Shown piece by piece: positions 1 through 8,756 of a stretch of DNA of 64,000 bases. Where the stretch lies: positions 819,001 through 883,000 of the forward strand of contig JADJXE010000001.1 in NCBI GenBank assembly GCA_016716005.1, written 5' to 3'. The DNA is from Acidimicrobiales bacterium (GTDB lineage Bacteria > Actinomycetota > Acidimicrobiia > Acidimicrobiales > JADJXE01). The translations under genes were made by a program, and so were the position numbers. The notes below the pieces were generated by a model. It searched no databases and was not told the origin of the DNA. It saw nothing but the letters and a program-made list of their open reading frames with translations. Each line of letters opens with the position of its first letter. The stretch's first letter is position 1.

Positions 1-315
1 GCGCCAAGAATGCCCGTTTGGACGTCGGTGAGCGCGGTGGTCTGTTCGACGGTCCCGGCGGTCCCGTGGAGCGTGACGGTGTGCACCCGGCCCAGTTCGG
101 TGTTGATCCGCCGCCACGTGTGCCCGGTGCGGCGCTCGGCGACGCGCACGAGGAGCAGGGCGAGCCAGCACAACAGGACGTGGGCGCGGATGCGGGGTTC
201 GATGCGGTGGAAGACCGGTCGCAGCTCGAGGGTGGACTTGAGGTCCCGGAACCCGCGTTCGGCTTCGAGGAGGTTCTTGTAGCCGAGCGCCACATCCTCG
301 GCCGAGAGGTCGGGG
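1..315 (-). pseudogene. IS1634-type transposase, 3' part (runs off window)
   Basis: The minus strand reads LGYKNLLEAERGFRDLKS and then VFHRIEPRIRAHVLLCWLAL, the C-terminal catalytic block of IS1634/IS4-type DDE transposases (final catalytic Glu in the EAERGFRDLK stretch). It is the direct continuation of the 5' part at 1907-3252. Removing the element at 316-1906 and one copy of the 15-bp repeat joins DPDLSA to EDVALGYKN in frame. The gene continues past base 1, so its end and terminal repeat are not visible. It is inactive because of the insertion. Confidence 0.85.
301..315. repeat. 15-bp target-site duplication, left copy
   Basis: GCCGAGAGGTCGGGG at 301-315 recurs exactly at 1907-1921, directly outside the two ends of the inserted IS3-type element. 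Deleting one copy plus the element restores the IS1634 reading frame, so this is the insertion scar. Fifteen base pairs is long for an orfA/orfB element, where 3-5 bp is usual. Confidence 0.8.
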
Positions 316-427
316 TGAGCCGTTTCTGACTTCGCGCGACCGGTTGGCGCTTGATTCAGACCGCATGGCGGGGTGGCCGGCGGGTGGTTGGTGGTGATCG
401 TGTCGGGGGTCGAGTCGGCGGTCAAGG

Positions 428-1512
428 TCATGGCCGGTTCCGGTGCTGTCGATGCCAGACGCGGCGTTTGCGGTCGGCCCGCTCGAGTCCGTCTCGTCGG
501 GCCTTGCGGATGGTGTCGCCGCGTCCTTCGTGCTCGTCGTTGGGGGTGACGTAGCCGATGGCCTCGTGGAGACGGACCGAGTTGTAGTGAACCTGGATCC
601 GTTGGAGCTCGGAGGCGAGCACGGCGGGGTCGGTGATGGCGAGCAGGTGGGGGTGCTCGTGCTTGACGTGACCCCACAGGGTCTCGATCCATGCCTGGTC
701 GGTCGGTGTGGAGGGCCGCCCGAAGTGCTGGGCGATGGAGCACATGGCCAGGAACCGGCGGGTCTCCCGGCAGCGCATCTCGGTGCCGTTATCGGACACG
801 GCCAGCAGCAGCGGCACGTCGGGCAGGTCGTCGTCGGGGACGGTGTCGTCCAAGTCGGCGAGCCGCTCGACGAGGGCGTCGGTGAGCAGCCCCTCGGCGT
901 CGAGGGCCTTCAAGAACAGGACCTTGACCTGGGTGCCGGTCGGTTCGGGGGCCAAGATGGTGGCGATCCACTTGCGGGAGACGATGTCGACGATGGCGTA
1001 GGCGTACTTGGACGCCACGCACCGCTCGAACTGGGAGCCGTCCCAGCACCACAGCTGGTTCGGTCGCCATTCGGTCCACTCCGGCCACGGCTGCTTGTGC
1101 GAACGCCCTGGTCGGCGGCCTCCGGTGAGCCCCAGGCCGTGGCGGGCCAGCACCCGGTCCACCGTCGAGGGCGACACCCACACCCGGCCCAGGTAGGAGC
1201 CGCGGTGGGCCAGCTTGCGGTGCGACAGGTCCACCGGACCCCACTCCTCGAACAGCGCCACGATCGCCGTCTCCTCCCAGCCCAGCAGCCCGTGGACCGG
1301 GTTCCCGCCCGGCGAACGGTCGGCCAGGGCACCGATGGCGGCTCGGGCCTGCCAGCACCACGCTCGGCGACGGTCCAGCTCCAGCGCGCCGCACACCCGA
1401 CCCCACGACCAGCCCGCCGCCATGGCGTCGTCGATCAGCTCGAGCAGGCGACCCTTGGCGGCCTCCTCGACACGCGCCGGGATCGGGCCGCTCAACCCCA
1501 GCTCGCTTTTCC
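428..1512 (-). CDS. IS3-type transposase orfB (DDE integrase, made by -1 frameshift)
   Basis: This is the catalytic half of the transposase. The rve-type integrase core shows the first Asp in QLWCWDGSQFER, the second in LLLAVSDNGTEM and the Glu in DQAWIETLWGHVKHE. Exactly 35 residues separate the second Asp from the Glu, giving the DD35E pattern. The N-terminal part carries a helix-turn-helix-like block around LDRRRAWCWQARAA. There is no good start codon of its own near the 5' end. The frame overlaps the end of orfA and is entered from the slippery heptamer at 1507-1513, giving an OrfAB fusion of about 460 residues. No frameshift or stop is seen inside. Confidence 0.85.
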
Positions 1513-1818
1513 CCGCAAGACGGCCAGCTCGACGGCCTGCTCGATGATCACCCCGCCGAGACGGTCGACCTCGGCCCGGAGCTTGGCCAGCTCCGACAGC
1601 TCCGCCGGCGTCTGCTTGCGGCGGCCCGGCGTCGACGCCGTCAACGCCGCGATGGCCCCATCCTTGGCCACCCGCCGCAGCGTCGCGATCGTGGTGCGGT
1701 CCACACCCGCCTCGGCCGCCGCGTCCGCCTGGGAGATCTGGCCGCACAACATGCGCACCCACAAGTCGTACTTCTGCTCGGGCGACAAGAACCGCTTCGG
1801 TCTTCTCGGCGAGGTCAT
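1492..1818 (-). CDS. IS3-type transposase orfA (DNA-binding)
   Basis: A 108-residue protein beginning MTSPRRPKRFLSPEQKYDLW. It has an HTH region (QADAAAEAGVDRTTIATLRR, about residues 30-50) and a leucine-rich coiled-coil C-terminus (LAKLRAEVDRLGG) of the kind that dimerises OrfA and OrfAB. This is the normal first protein of IS3-like elements, binding the terminal repeats. It ends in KASWG and stop, 15 nt beyond the slippery heptamer. An AGGA-type ribosome site lies just before the ATG. Confidence 0.85.
   Translation of the reverse strand: MTSPRRPKRFLSPEQKYDLWVRMLCGQISQADAAAEAGVDRTTIATLRRVAKDGAIAALTASTPGRRKQTPAELSELAKLRAEVDRLGGVIIEQAVELAVLRGKASWG
1507..1513 (-). promoter_or_regulatory. Programmed -1 frameshift site, G GGA AAA
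   Basis: On the minus strand the orfA codons read CGG GGA AAA GCG. The heptamer G-GGA-AAA fits X-XXY-YYZ exactly and allows both tRNAs to re-pair after a -1 slip, moving from the orfA frame (RGKASWG) to the orfB frame (GKSELGLSG). It sits in the overlap of the two frames, as known for IS3 elements. A downstream stimulatory structure was not modelled. Confidence 0.75.
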
Positions 1819-1906
1819 CCTGGCCCTCCTCAGGCAAGGCCAGCGACCCTCTCAGATGCGGTCTGAAAGAACGCGGATCCTGTCGCGCGAAGTCAGCGGC
1901 AACACA

Positions 1907-3252
1907 GCCGAGAGGTCGGGGTCGCTGGTGGACAGCAGGTACTTGCCGTCGAGGCGTTCCTCGGCCGTGGTCTTGGATCGGTCGATGACGAGCCGCCCGG
2001 ACGGGAGCTGTCGTAGCCACCGGCCCAGCGACGGGTGGTCGCGTAGGGCGCACTCGGCGGCCCGGTGGACCGCCTCGGGATCCCCCTTGCCCTTGTCCTT
2101 GGCGGTCTTGGCCTTCTTCCGGTCGCGTTCGCGGGCGGTGCGGATGCGTTCGAGCTCGGTCTCGAGCCGCTCGAGGGCGGCGTCGCGCTGCGCCTTGTCG
2201 CGTTCGGCTTCGAGGGGGTTGTGGCACACGATCCACCGCTTGGCGCTGTCGTCGTCGAGGCGGACTTCCTTGACCCGCAGGTTGTCGCGCACCGTCTGGT
2301 AACGACCCTGGCGAGCGAGCGCCGTCTGGGCGTCGGGGGAGCCGTCGCGCATGCGTTCGCCGGCGATCCAGTGCCCGCCAGCGCGGCGCAGGTAGGCGAG
2401 GTTGGCGTCGGAGGAGAACCCGCGGTCGACCACGGTGACGACCCGGCCGAGCCGCCAGCCGCGCAGCCCGTCTTTCACCTCCGGCAGGATCGAGTTGTCG
2501 TTGGTGTTGCCGGGCCACACCCAGCAGCGCACCGGTATCCCCTCGCGGGTGACGGCGAGGCCGATGATGATCTGCGGGAGGTCGGGCCGGTGGTCCTTGG
2601 AGTGCCCCTTGCGGCGCAGGTCGTCGACATCTTCGGTCTCGAAGTAGGTCGACGTGGTGTCGAAGAACAACAGATCGACCTCGAGGTTCAACAGGTCGGC
2701 GACGGCGAAGAACACCGCTTCTTGCACCTGGGCCTGCGCGTCGGCCGCCACGAGCAGGTCCATGGCCCGATAGGCCTGATCCTCGTCCATGGCGTCCAGC
2801 CCGGGGATGGCCACGTCACACGATGCCCACTCGGCCGCCGCCAGCTTGGAGGTCGGGTCGACGGCCCGGTTGGCGACCAGGGCGAACAGGACCCGCTCGA
2901 CGTCGGTCGTGAACCGCCGGCCCCCCAGCACCGCCGCCAGGGCGCGGTCGACGCCGAGCTGGCGCCACAGGCCGTCCAACAACCAGGCGGTGCCCATGGG
3001 CCGTGACGAGACGACCTCGAGCGCGTCGGCCGGCCCGCCACCACCACGAGGGTCGGGTTCGCCGAGGTAGCGGTTGATCGACCCGACCAGGCGCCGCAGG
3101 CCGTCGGGGTCGAGGCGGTCTTCGCGGCCCAGGTTCACCAGGACCTCGGCCTGGGTCACGCCGTCGACGCGGCGGTTGTGGGCCAGCTGCACGTACCGCA
3201 CCACCGACCCGTCGGTGTTGCGGCGCTGCGTGGTCCGCAAGTACATGCCCAC
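1907..3252 (-). pseudogene. IS1634-type transposase, 5' part
   Basis: The minus strand starts near 3252 (GTG; an ATG follows at 3246) with MGMYLRTTQRRNTDG and shows the IS1634/IS4-like nuclease core, including LLFFDTTSTYFE (first Asp, about residue 200) and VVTVVDRGFSS (second Asp). It ends inside LSTSDPDLSA, where the IS3-type element interrupts it, and resumes at 315-1. About 440 residues are encoded here. The gene is disrupted rather than decayed, with no internal stop before the insertion. Confidence 0.88.
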
Positions 3253-3349
3253 ACCATCGCGGCTCTACCGCATCGATGCAGGCATCGGCAGACGAAGTCG
3301 TGTGCCCACGTTTTCGGGCTCGTCAGCCGACCAGCAACCCGCTGACCAG

Positions 3350-3757
3350 CACTTTCGCGCGCCGAACCCCCCTCATGTGCCCATCAACTGCGGAACCCGG
3401 ACGAAGCACGGCAGATCCGCGAGCGACACATCCGAACGGTCCTTGGTCATCACCGGGCCGCCACACTCCGCGCACCCAGGACGAGACCCCCGCGTCGCGA
3501 CGGTGACCACCAGCTGCCCGTCACGCTCCACCACCTCGAGCACCTCGACATCGGGCAGACCAACCAGCAGCTCGCAGCTGCGCGTAGCATCCAAGGACAC
3601 AGGGGCTCCTCGATCTCGAGACGTCAGACATCTCCAGATTCGTCGAGCCCCTGTCTCGCGCCCGGGACCTCAGCTGATCACAAGACCCCGCTCATCCGCG
3701 AAGCGCCACTTTCGCGCGCCGAACCCCCCTCATGTGCCCATCAACTGCGGAACCCGG
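3350..3757. repeat. 51-bp direct repeats bracketing an ISL3 end fragment
   Basis: The 51-bp sequence starting CACTTTCGCGCGCCGAACCC and ending GCGGAACCCGG occurs at 3350-3400 and again, identically, at 3707-3757. Between the copies lies only the ISL3-derived segment. The repeat is far too long for a target duplication, so it more likely reflects a recombination or one-ended transposition event in an older repeat. Confidence 0.75.
3402..3706 (-). pseudogene. ISL3-family transposase, N-terminal remnant plus element end
   Basis: The coding piece (start GTG at 3600) reads MSLDATRSCELLVGLPDVEV through the CAEC zinc-knuckle region to LADLPCF. It then runs into the 51-bp repeat and stops at 3373 after RVPQLMGT. 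The segment is nearly identical to 15004-15311 of the intact ISL3 element, including the upstream non-coding stretch up to the very end of the element (GCGAAGCGCC). Only the first 65 or so of 429 residues survive, so it is inactive. Confidence 0.85.
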
Positions 3758-3862
3758 GTGAGCCACTCATCAGTCGATCGATCCGCGTTCGACGATCCAC
3801 TCGGCAGTTGCCGGGGAAGCGACGGCTCCGACTTGGTTCGCTGCTGGTTGTCCGGATGTCGA

Positions 3863-5113
3863 CTACGCCAGCTGCTGGCGGACGTCTGTGAGCGCTCCTT
3901 CGAGGATCTCAACCGCTGTGCGCACTTCGTCGTCGCTGATGATCAGCGGCGGCTCCAGTCGGATGACGCGTGGGTTGTTCAGGGTGTAGGCCGCGCACAT
4001 GCCGCGCTTCAGCATCTGTCCGACGGTCAGCTCGCAGGCGTCGTCGGTCGCGAACTCGACACCGATCATGAGGCCCTTGCCGCGCACATCGACGATGAAG
4101 TCCGGGTGCCGGTTCTGCATCTCCCGTAGGAGTTGGAGCATGAGTGCACCCCGGTCGCGTGACCGGGCGACGAGGTTCTCGTCCTGTACGACCCGGACGG
4201 CGGCGAGGCCGGCAGCGCACGCCAGGGGGTTTCCGCCGAAGGTGGACGTGTGCATCAACGGGTTCTCGCAGAACACGGCCTCCCAGACCGCCGCCGTGCC
4301 CATGGTCGCGCCGATCGGCATGACGCCACCGCCGAGCTGCTTCGCGAGGGTCATGATGTCCGGGGCGACGCCCTCGTGGTCGCAGGCGAACATCGCACCG
4401 GTGCGCCCAATGCAGGTTTGCACTTCGTCGGCGATCATGAGCGCGCCGGTACGGTCGCAGGCGTCGCGAATCGCTCGGAGGTACCCGTCCGGAGGTACGT
4501 GGATGCCTCCCTCACCCTGGATCGGTTCGACGATGAAGGCGGCGGTCTGGACGTCGATGGCGGCGACAGCGGCTGCGGTGTTGCCGAAGGGGATGAACTC
4601 CACGCCGGGCATGAGTGGCTCGACGCGGGTGCGGTACTTCTCGCGTCCGGTCGTGGCGAGCGCACCCAGGGTCTTTCCGTGGTAGCCGCCGTCCGTCGAG
4701 ATGATCTTGCTGCGTCCTGTGGTGATCTTCGCGAACTTGAGCGCGGCCTCGACGGCTTCGGCGCCGGAATTGCTGAAGAACGTGTACTGCAGACCCGCAG
4801 GCGCGATCCTGGCCAGCTCGGCTGCAAGATCGGCAGCAGGCTTGCTGAAGAATGCCTTGCCGCTCATGGCCAGCGAGTCGAGCTGCTCTCTCACTGCGGC
4901 CACCACCGCGGGATGACGATGCCCCAGGGCGAAGGTGCCGTATCCGCCCAGGCAGTCGAGGTACCGGCGACCGGCGTGATCTTCGATGTAGCAGCCCTCG
5001 CCATGTACTTCGACCCCGAAACCGGCGAACGCCAGGTACTCGGCCAGGTAGGGATTGACGTGGTCTCGGTAGTTGGCGAACACGTCGGCGAAGTAGGCGT
5101 CCGGATCAGGCAT
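3863..5113 (-). CDS. Class III aminotransferase (putrescine/acetylornithine type)
   Basis: A 416-residue PLP enzyme of fold type I. Landmarks are the phosphate-binding TFFSNSGAEA (residues 111-120), GGYHGKTLGALA, the cofactor Asp in LMIADEVQ (about 229) and the Schiff-base Lys in MTLAKQLGGG (about 258), followed by HTSTFGGNPLAC. Such enzymes move an amino group from an omega-amine such as putrescine, ornithine or GABA to 2-oxoglutarate. The substrate cannot be fixed from sequence, though the order resembles putrescine transaminases. The ATG lies only 9 nt below a -10-like hexamer that follows inverted repeat A, so the mRNA may be leaderless and the gene may belong to the LAL regulon. Confidence 0.88.
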   Translation of the reverse strand: MPDPDAYFADVFANYRDHVNPYLAEYLAFAGFGVEVHGEGCYIEDHAGRRYLDCLGGYGTFALGHRHPAVVAAVREQLDSLAMSGKAFFSKPAADLAAELARIAPAGLQYTFFSNSGAEAVEAALKFAKITTGRSKIISTDGGYHGKTLGALATTGREKYRTRVEPLMPGVEFIPFGNTAAAVAAIDVQTAAFIVEPIQGEGGIHVPPDGYLRAIRDACDRTGALMIADEVQTCIGRTGAMFACDHEGVAPDIMTLAKQLGGGVMPIGATMGTAAVWEAVFCENPLMHTSTFGGNPLACAAGLAAVRVVQDENLVARSRDRGALMLQLLREMQNRHPDFIVDVRGKGLMIGVEFATDDACELTVGQMLKRGMCAAYTLNNPRVIRLEPPLIISDDEVRTAVEILEGALTDVRQQLA

Positions 5114-5149
5114 CGGTCTCGAAGTGTCGACGAAGCTCCCGGCAATCGA

Positions 5150-5169
5150 ATCACCCCGGGCAGGGTGAT
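5150..5169 (-). promoter_or_regulatory. Inverted-repeat operator A and promoter of the aminotransferase
   Basis: Read toward the aminotransferase the site is ATCACCC-TGCCCG-GGGTGAT, with perfect 7-bp arms and a 6-bp spacer. Exactly 21 nt after the second arm comes GACACT, a -10-like hexamer, then 9 nt to the ATG. Sites B and C share the arms, the CCCG at the end of the spacer and the 21-nt distance. The downstream arm falls at about -34 to -40, as for an activator overlapping the -35 region. That the LAL protein binds here is inference. Confidence 0.65.
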
Positions 5170-5180
5170 CGATGCGGCGA

Positions 5181-5903
5181 TCAGCCAGCAGCCGGCCCGG
5201 ACACCGGCTCGAGGCCGAAGCCTTGTGGTGGGCGCCGCACCAGCAGCACGATGCTCACCAACGCGATCCAGGCCGGTACGGCATACACGGTCGGTGTCGC
5301 GATGCTGATATTGACGAATGCGATCACCCCGATGACGTAGGTCAGCACGACCAACCAGCCGGGAAGCGCACCAGTGGCTCGGCCCAAACTGGCGGTTGAG
5401 AGCATGACCAGCGTGGCGATGCGCGGCGCGAAGACCGACAGCACGACCGCTGCGCCGGCACGGAAGACCGAGACCGTTTCGGGGTCAGGGCTTCGGTCGC
5501 CGACAGCGAGCAGCACCGATGGTGCAGCGAGGAGTGCCGTGCCTGCGAACAGCAGTCCTGCGAGGAGGACGCTGGAACCGAAGAACACGGTGCCGAACAG
5601 ACGCGGTTCGCGGTCGCCGAGGCGTCCGCGCACCACTCCCACGAACCAGAGGAAGGCGATCGTCGACACGACAAGGATCTGCAGCCACACGATCGCGGCC
5701 GTGGCGTTCGAGGTGTCGGCGTAGTACTCGTTGATCTCCTTGTCGGATGCACCGATGCCCGGCACGCTGAGCAGACCACGCAGGGCAATTGCCCACCCGA
5801 CGGCACACACGATCCCCGCGATCGCAGCAGCCTCGATCGATGCGAGTCGTCGGCGAATCCGTTGTGATGGGATGAGCGGATCGGTCGGCTGGTTCAGGCT
5901 CAT
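5181..5903 (-). CDS. Six-helix membrane protein of unknown function
   Basis: 240 residues, mostly hydrophobic, with about six membrane segments: near residues 26-46 (AAAIAGIVCAVGWAIAL), 70-90, 105-125, 145-165, 180-200 and 205-225. The N-terminus (MSLNQPTDPLIPSQRIRRR) is cytoplasmic-looking. No catalytic motif is recognised. It may be a distant DUF4386-like protein, but that is a guess. It lies 93 bp downstream of the LAL regulator on the same strand, so it is probably co-transcribed with it, and its end is 67 bp from the aminotransferase start. Confidence 0.7.
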   Translation of the reverse strand: MSLNQPTDPLIPSQRIRRRLASIEAAAIAGIVCAVGWAIALRGLLSVPGIGASDKEINEYYADTSNATAAIVWLQILVVSTIAFLWFVGVVRGRLGDREPRLFGTVFFGSSVLLAGLLFAGTALLAAPSVLLAVGDRSPDPETVSVFRAGAAVVLSVFAPRIATLVMLSTASLGRATGALPGWLVVLTYVIGVIAFVNISIATPTVYAVPAWIALVSIVLLVRRPPQGFGLEPVSGPAAG

Positions 5904-5996
5904 CGGCGTGTCCGGGGACGTGGGTCCGGAGCCAGCAGGACCCCGGCGTGGATCAGATGTTCGTCGATGAGATCGACGGGCCGGATCGGTTGTGGG

Positions 5997-8597
5997 CTAC
6001 AGCAGTCCACGAGCCCGACCCGCAGCGACCGCTTGCGAACGTGAGGACACACCCAGCCGGCGATACAGGCTGCGAACGTGGGTCTTCATCGTGTTGAGGG
6101 AGATGTACAGCCCCGCGGCGATCTCGCGGTTGGACAGGCCCGTCGCGAGGTGTCGGAGGATCTCCAGCTCACGACTGCTCGGCAGGAACGTTGCACCTGG
6201 GCTGTCGACCGTTCTCGGAACGGGCGTTCGCGAGCGAAGTCGTTGCGCCAGTTCGTCTCGGTACGTGCCGCTGGGTGCTCGGCGCAGCGTCTCGCGGAGC
6301 ACGTCGTCGAGCGGACCGGCGTCGACGAGCAGCGACCGCATGAACCGATGCTCCTCGGCGATGGTCAGCGCAGACTCGATGAAGTGTTCGACATCACGGG
6401 TCGATCGACCGAGTGCGAGTGTGGCCCGTGAGCGAAGGAGCAGCACCTCCAGCTCGTACCGAGGCCACTGGTGCGTCTCGACATTGTCGAGGATGCCCGC
6501 CGCATCCTCGGGACGCTGTTGTGCGATCGAGAGTCGAGCCGCTTCGAGCTGTCGCCGCGTCCCCGTGGGCGTCGCGCGAACGAGTTCCTCCGCGCGAGCG
6601 ATCTCACCGGCCAGCAGATGGAGGTGCGCACTGGTCGCAGTGACCCTCGACAGCAGAGCCGCTGATGCGTCCACCTGCTCGGCGAGCGACGCCGCTCGAG
6701 CGATGGTCTCGAAGGCGTCGTCCATACTGCGTCGCTCGACGAGGAGCCAGACCTGGTCCACCAGGCAGAGCAGCTCGATGGCCGGCCGTTCCCGCTCGAC
6801 CGTGCACAGCGCCTGCTCGAGCAGGGGTTCGGCGAGGTCGAGTTCGAGGCGTTCGAGGTGCACTGCAGCGACGACGCGGAGGGCCTCACCGGCCGCATGG
6901 TGCTGACGAGTCCCGCTTGCGTCCGCGAGCTCGAGCGCGGCTCGTCCGAGCCGATCGGCGGTGTCCAGGTAACCGGCATCGCCCTCGATGGCGCCGTGTG
7001 CGCCCGTGACGACCACCTCGGCCATCGGCGGCAGTTCCTGCGCGGCTCCGGCGGCGGCGAGTCGGCGGACCCCGTCGAGGTCGTCGAGGTAGTGCCTGAT
7101 TCGGGATTCGGCGACGGTCAGCTGCCGCGCGATGTCCTCGGATGGGTCGAGCAGCTGTCGAGCACGGATGGTGTGCGACATCGCCCGTTGGGCGCCGCCC
7201 CGGGCCATTTCCCAGAACGCCTGCGCCGCCGCGAGCCGACCTCGAAAGACGGGGTCCACCTGCGTGTCGTCGAGCAGTGCAAGGCGCCGCAACCACCGAC
7301 CGGCTTCGTCGAGCGCACCGTTCATCCCGACCGTGAGGGCGAACTCGAGTGCGAGCTCCCGCTCCTGACCCAGCGTCGCGTCATCGAGCAGGTCGATCAA
7401 TCGAGTCGGCCGGAGCGGAACCCCGGAGAAGTAGATGCGGACGAGGCGGTCACGAAGCAACGTGACGGCGCGCGAGGTCGCCCGAGCGCGGACTGCGTGA
7501 TATACGGCGAGGTCGAGATCGCCCTCGCGCTCGTACCACTCCGACGCCGTCTCGTGCAGTTGGAGTTCCCGTTGCTCGTCGCGCAGGCGCAGCTCTGCCT
7601 GCAGGAGCTGCGCGAACAGGTGGTGATACCGGTAGCGCCGGCGCTCATGGTCGAGCGGTACGAGAAAGAGTCCGCGTGCCTCGATGTCTCGAAGTCGTTG
7701 GTGAGCATCGAGGCGTCCGGTGATCGCGTGGCACGCTCGAGCATCCAGCTCGCGGAGCACCGACGTCGCAAGGAGGAAGTCGGTGACGTCATCGGGCTGC
7801 TGCTCCAGGACTTCCGCGGTCAGGTAGTCGGCGAGACTCCGGTCCGTTGCCGCAACCGCGTCGAGGTAGGCAGATGCGTCGTCGCGGTCGCGAAGCGACA
7901 GACCTGCGAGCTGCAGCCCAGCTGCCCACCCCTCGGTTCGATGGGCGAGCAGCGACACAGCATCGCTGTCGAGGACAGCGCCCAGCCCCGCGAGCAGTGC
8001 GGCTGCCTCGTCCTCGTCGAAGGCGAGCTGTGCGTTGCGGATCTCGGCGAGTCGGCCTTCCACGCGCCAGCGGTGCAGCGGCAGTGGCGGCTCACTGCGA
8101 CTCGCCAGTATCACGCGATGGGCTGGGGGTAGCCACTCGATGAAGGCGGAGAGCAACGGCCACAACGACTCGTCGGCAGCATCGTGGAGGTCGTCGACGA
8201 TGATGACGAGGGGCTCGGTGACAGCGCGAAGCTCGTCGCTGAGGACGCCGATGGCAGTAAGACCCACCCGGCCGTCGAGTTCGATCCGGTCGAGCGTGTC
8301 GTCGCCGAACGACGGTTCGCAGATGCGGACCGACGTGACCAGCGTGGTCCAGAACCGCAGCGGGTCGGCGTCGCCGCTGTCGCACGACATCCACGCACAT
8401 CGCATTGCCGGTCGCGTTGCCAGCCATGACGAGAGCAGCACTGACTTGCCCGCCCCTGCGTAGCCGAGCAGCAGGGTCAGCGACGATGCGCTCGATGCGT
8501 CGAGCCGGTCGAACAGCCGGTGCCGCTGCACCAGACCCGAACGCAGAGAGGGAGGTGTCAGTTTGGAGACCGGCGGTTTGAGCGGTGGTGTTGCCAT
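5997..8597 (-). CDS. LuxR-family ATP-binding regulator (MalT-like LAL)
   Basis: 866 residues, the standard size of LAL regulators. The Walker A motif GYAGAGKS is at about 45-52 and Walker B LVIIVDDLHDA at about 130-140, forming a STAND-type ATPase. A long helical-repeat middle (about 350-780) follows, then a C-terminal LuxR HTH (SSRELEILRHLATGLSNREI ... NTMKTHVRSLYRRLGV, about 800-860). These proteins are ATP- and ligand-dependent activators that bind repeats upstream of target promoters. It is divergent from the DUF6325 gene, with inverted repeat B in the 159-bp gap, and is the only regulator in the cluster. It is therefore the best candidate to bind sites A, B and C. Confidence 0.92.
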   Translation of the reverse strand: MATPPLKPPVSKLTPPSLRSGLVQRHRLFDRLDASSASSLTLLLGYAGAGKSVLLSSWLATRPAMRCAWMSCDSGDADPLRFWTTLVTSVRICEPSFGDDTLDRIELDGRVGLTAIGVLSDELRAVTEPLVIIVDDLHDAADESLWPLLSAFIEWLPPAHRVILASRSEPPLPLHRWRVEGRLAEIRNAQLAFDEDEAAALLAGLGAVLDSDAVSLLAHRTEGWAAGLQLAGLSLRDRDDASAYLDAVAATDRSLADYLTAEVLEQQPDDVTDFLLATSVLRELDARACHAITGRLDAHQRLRDIEARGLFLVPLDHERRRYRYHHLFAQLLQAELRLRDEQRELQLHETASEWYEREGDLDLAVYHAVRARATSRAVTLLRDRLVRIYFSGVPLRPTRLIDLLDDATLGQERELALEFALTVGMNGALDEAGRWLRRLALLDDTQVDPVFRGRLAAAQAFWEMARGGAQRAMSHTIRARQLLDPSEDIARQLTVAESRIRHYLDDLDGVRRLAAAGAAQELPPMAEVVVTGAHGAIEGDAGYLDTADRLGRAALELADASGTRQHHAAGEALRVVAAVHLERLELDLAEPLLEQALCTVERERPAIELLCLVDQVWLLVERRSMDDAFETIARAASLAEQVDASAALLSRVTATSAHLHLLAGEIARAEELVRATPTGTRRQLEAARLSIAQQRPEDAAGILDNVETHQWPRYELEVLLLRSRATLALGRSTRDVEHFIESALTIAEEHRFMRSLLVDAGPLDDVLRETLRRAPSGTYRDELAQRLRSRTPVPRTVDSPGATFLPSSRELEILRHLATGLSNREIAAGLYISLNTMKTHVRSLYRRLGVSSRSQAVAAGRARGLL

Positions 8598-8658
8598 GCG
8601 TCGGGTCCTCTCCGCGAGGCTACGTCATCCGGTGGTTCGTCGGCGTGGGGAGCTCGAA

Positions 8659-8678
8659 GTCACCCACCCCGGGGTGAT
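8659..8678 (+). promoter_or_regulatory. Inverted-repeat operator B in the luxR/DUF6325 divergent region
   Basis: The site is GTCACCC-ACCCCG-GGGTGAT. The 21-nt distance leads to GAGACT at 8700-8705, the same geometry as sites A and C. A and B also share TTCGTCGA just before and into the hexamer. It lies 62 bp from the regulator start and 79 bp from the DUF6325 ATG, so it could serve both autoregulation and activation. The polarity of the CCCG spacer points to the DUF6325 side. Confidence 0.65.
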
Positions 8679-8756
8679 TCGACACCGTACGGGTTCGTCG
8701 AGACTGCGAAGCCGACGCCGTGCATCGGACCGGCAGGCAGCCCTGAGGAGACAACG

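Larger units (their letters stand above)
316..1906 (-). mobile_element. IS3-type orfA/orfB insertion sequence nested in IS1634
   Basis: The element is 1,591 bp. Its ends are imperfect inverted repeats: the left begins TGAGCCGTTT, the right (read inward) TGTGTTGCCG, and both continue with CTGACTTCGCGCGAC. It carries orfA and an overlapping orfB on the minus strand, joined by a GGGAAAA slippery site. Both reading frames look intact, so it may be active. A decayed relative lies at 15312-16192. IS3-type organisation is clear, but the long target duplication recalls IS481, so the subgroup is open. Confidence 0.85.

Noticed and set aside
443..2302. Long plus-strand open frame across the IS3-type element and IS1634
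   Set aside because: Antisense to two clear transposase genes and crosses the junction of the nested elements.
428..2518. Single 696-codon minus-strand protein
   Set aside because: The first part is an out-of-frame reading of IS1634; only the portion below about 1512 is orfB.
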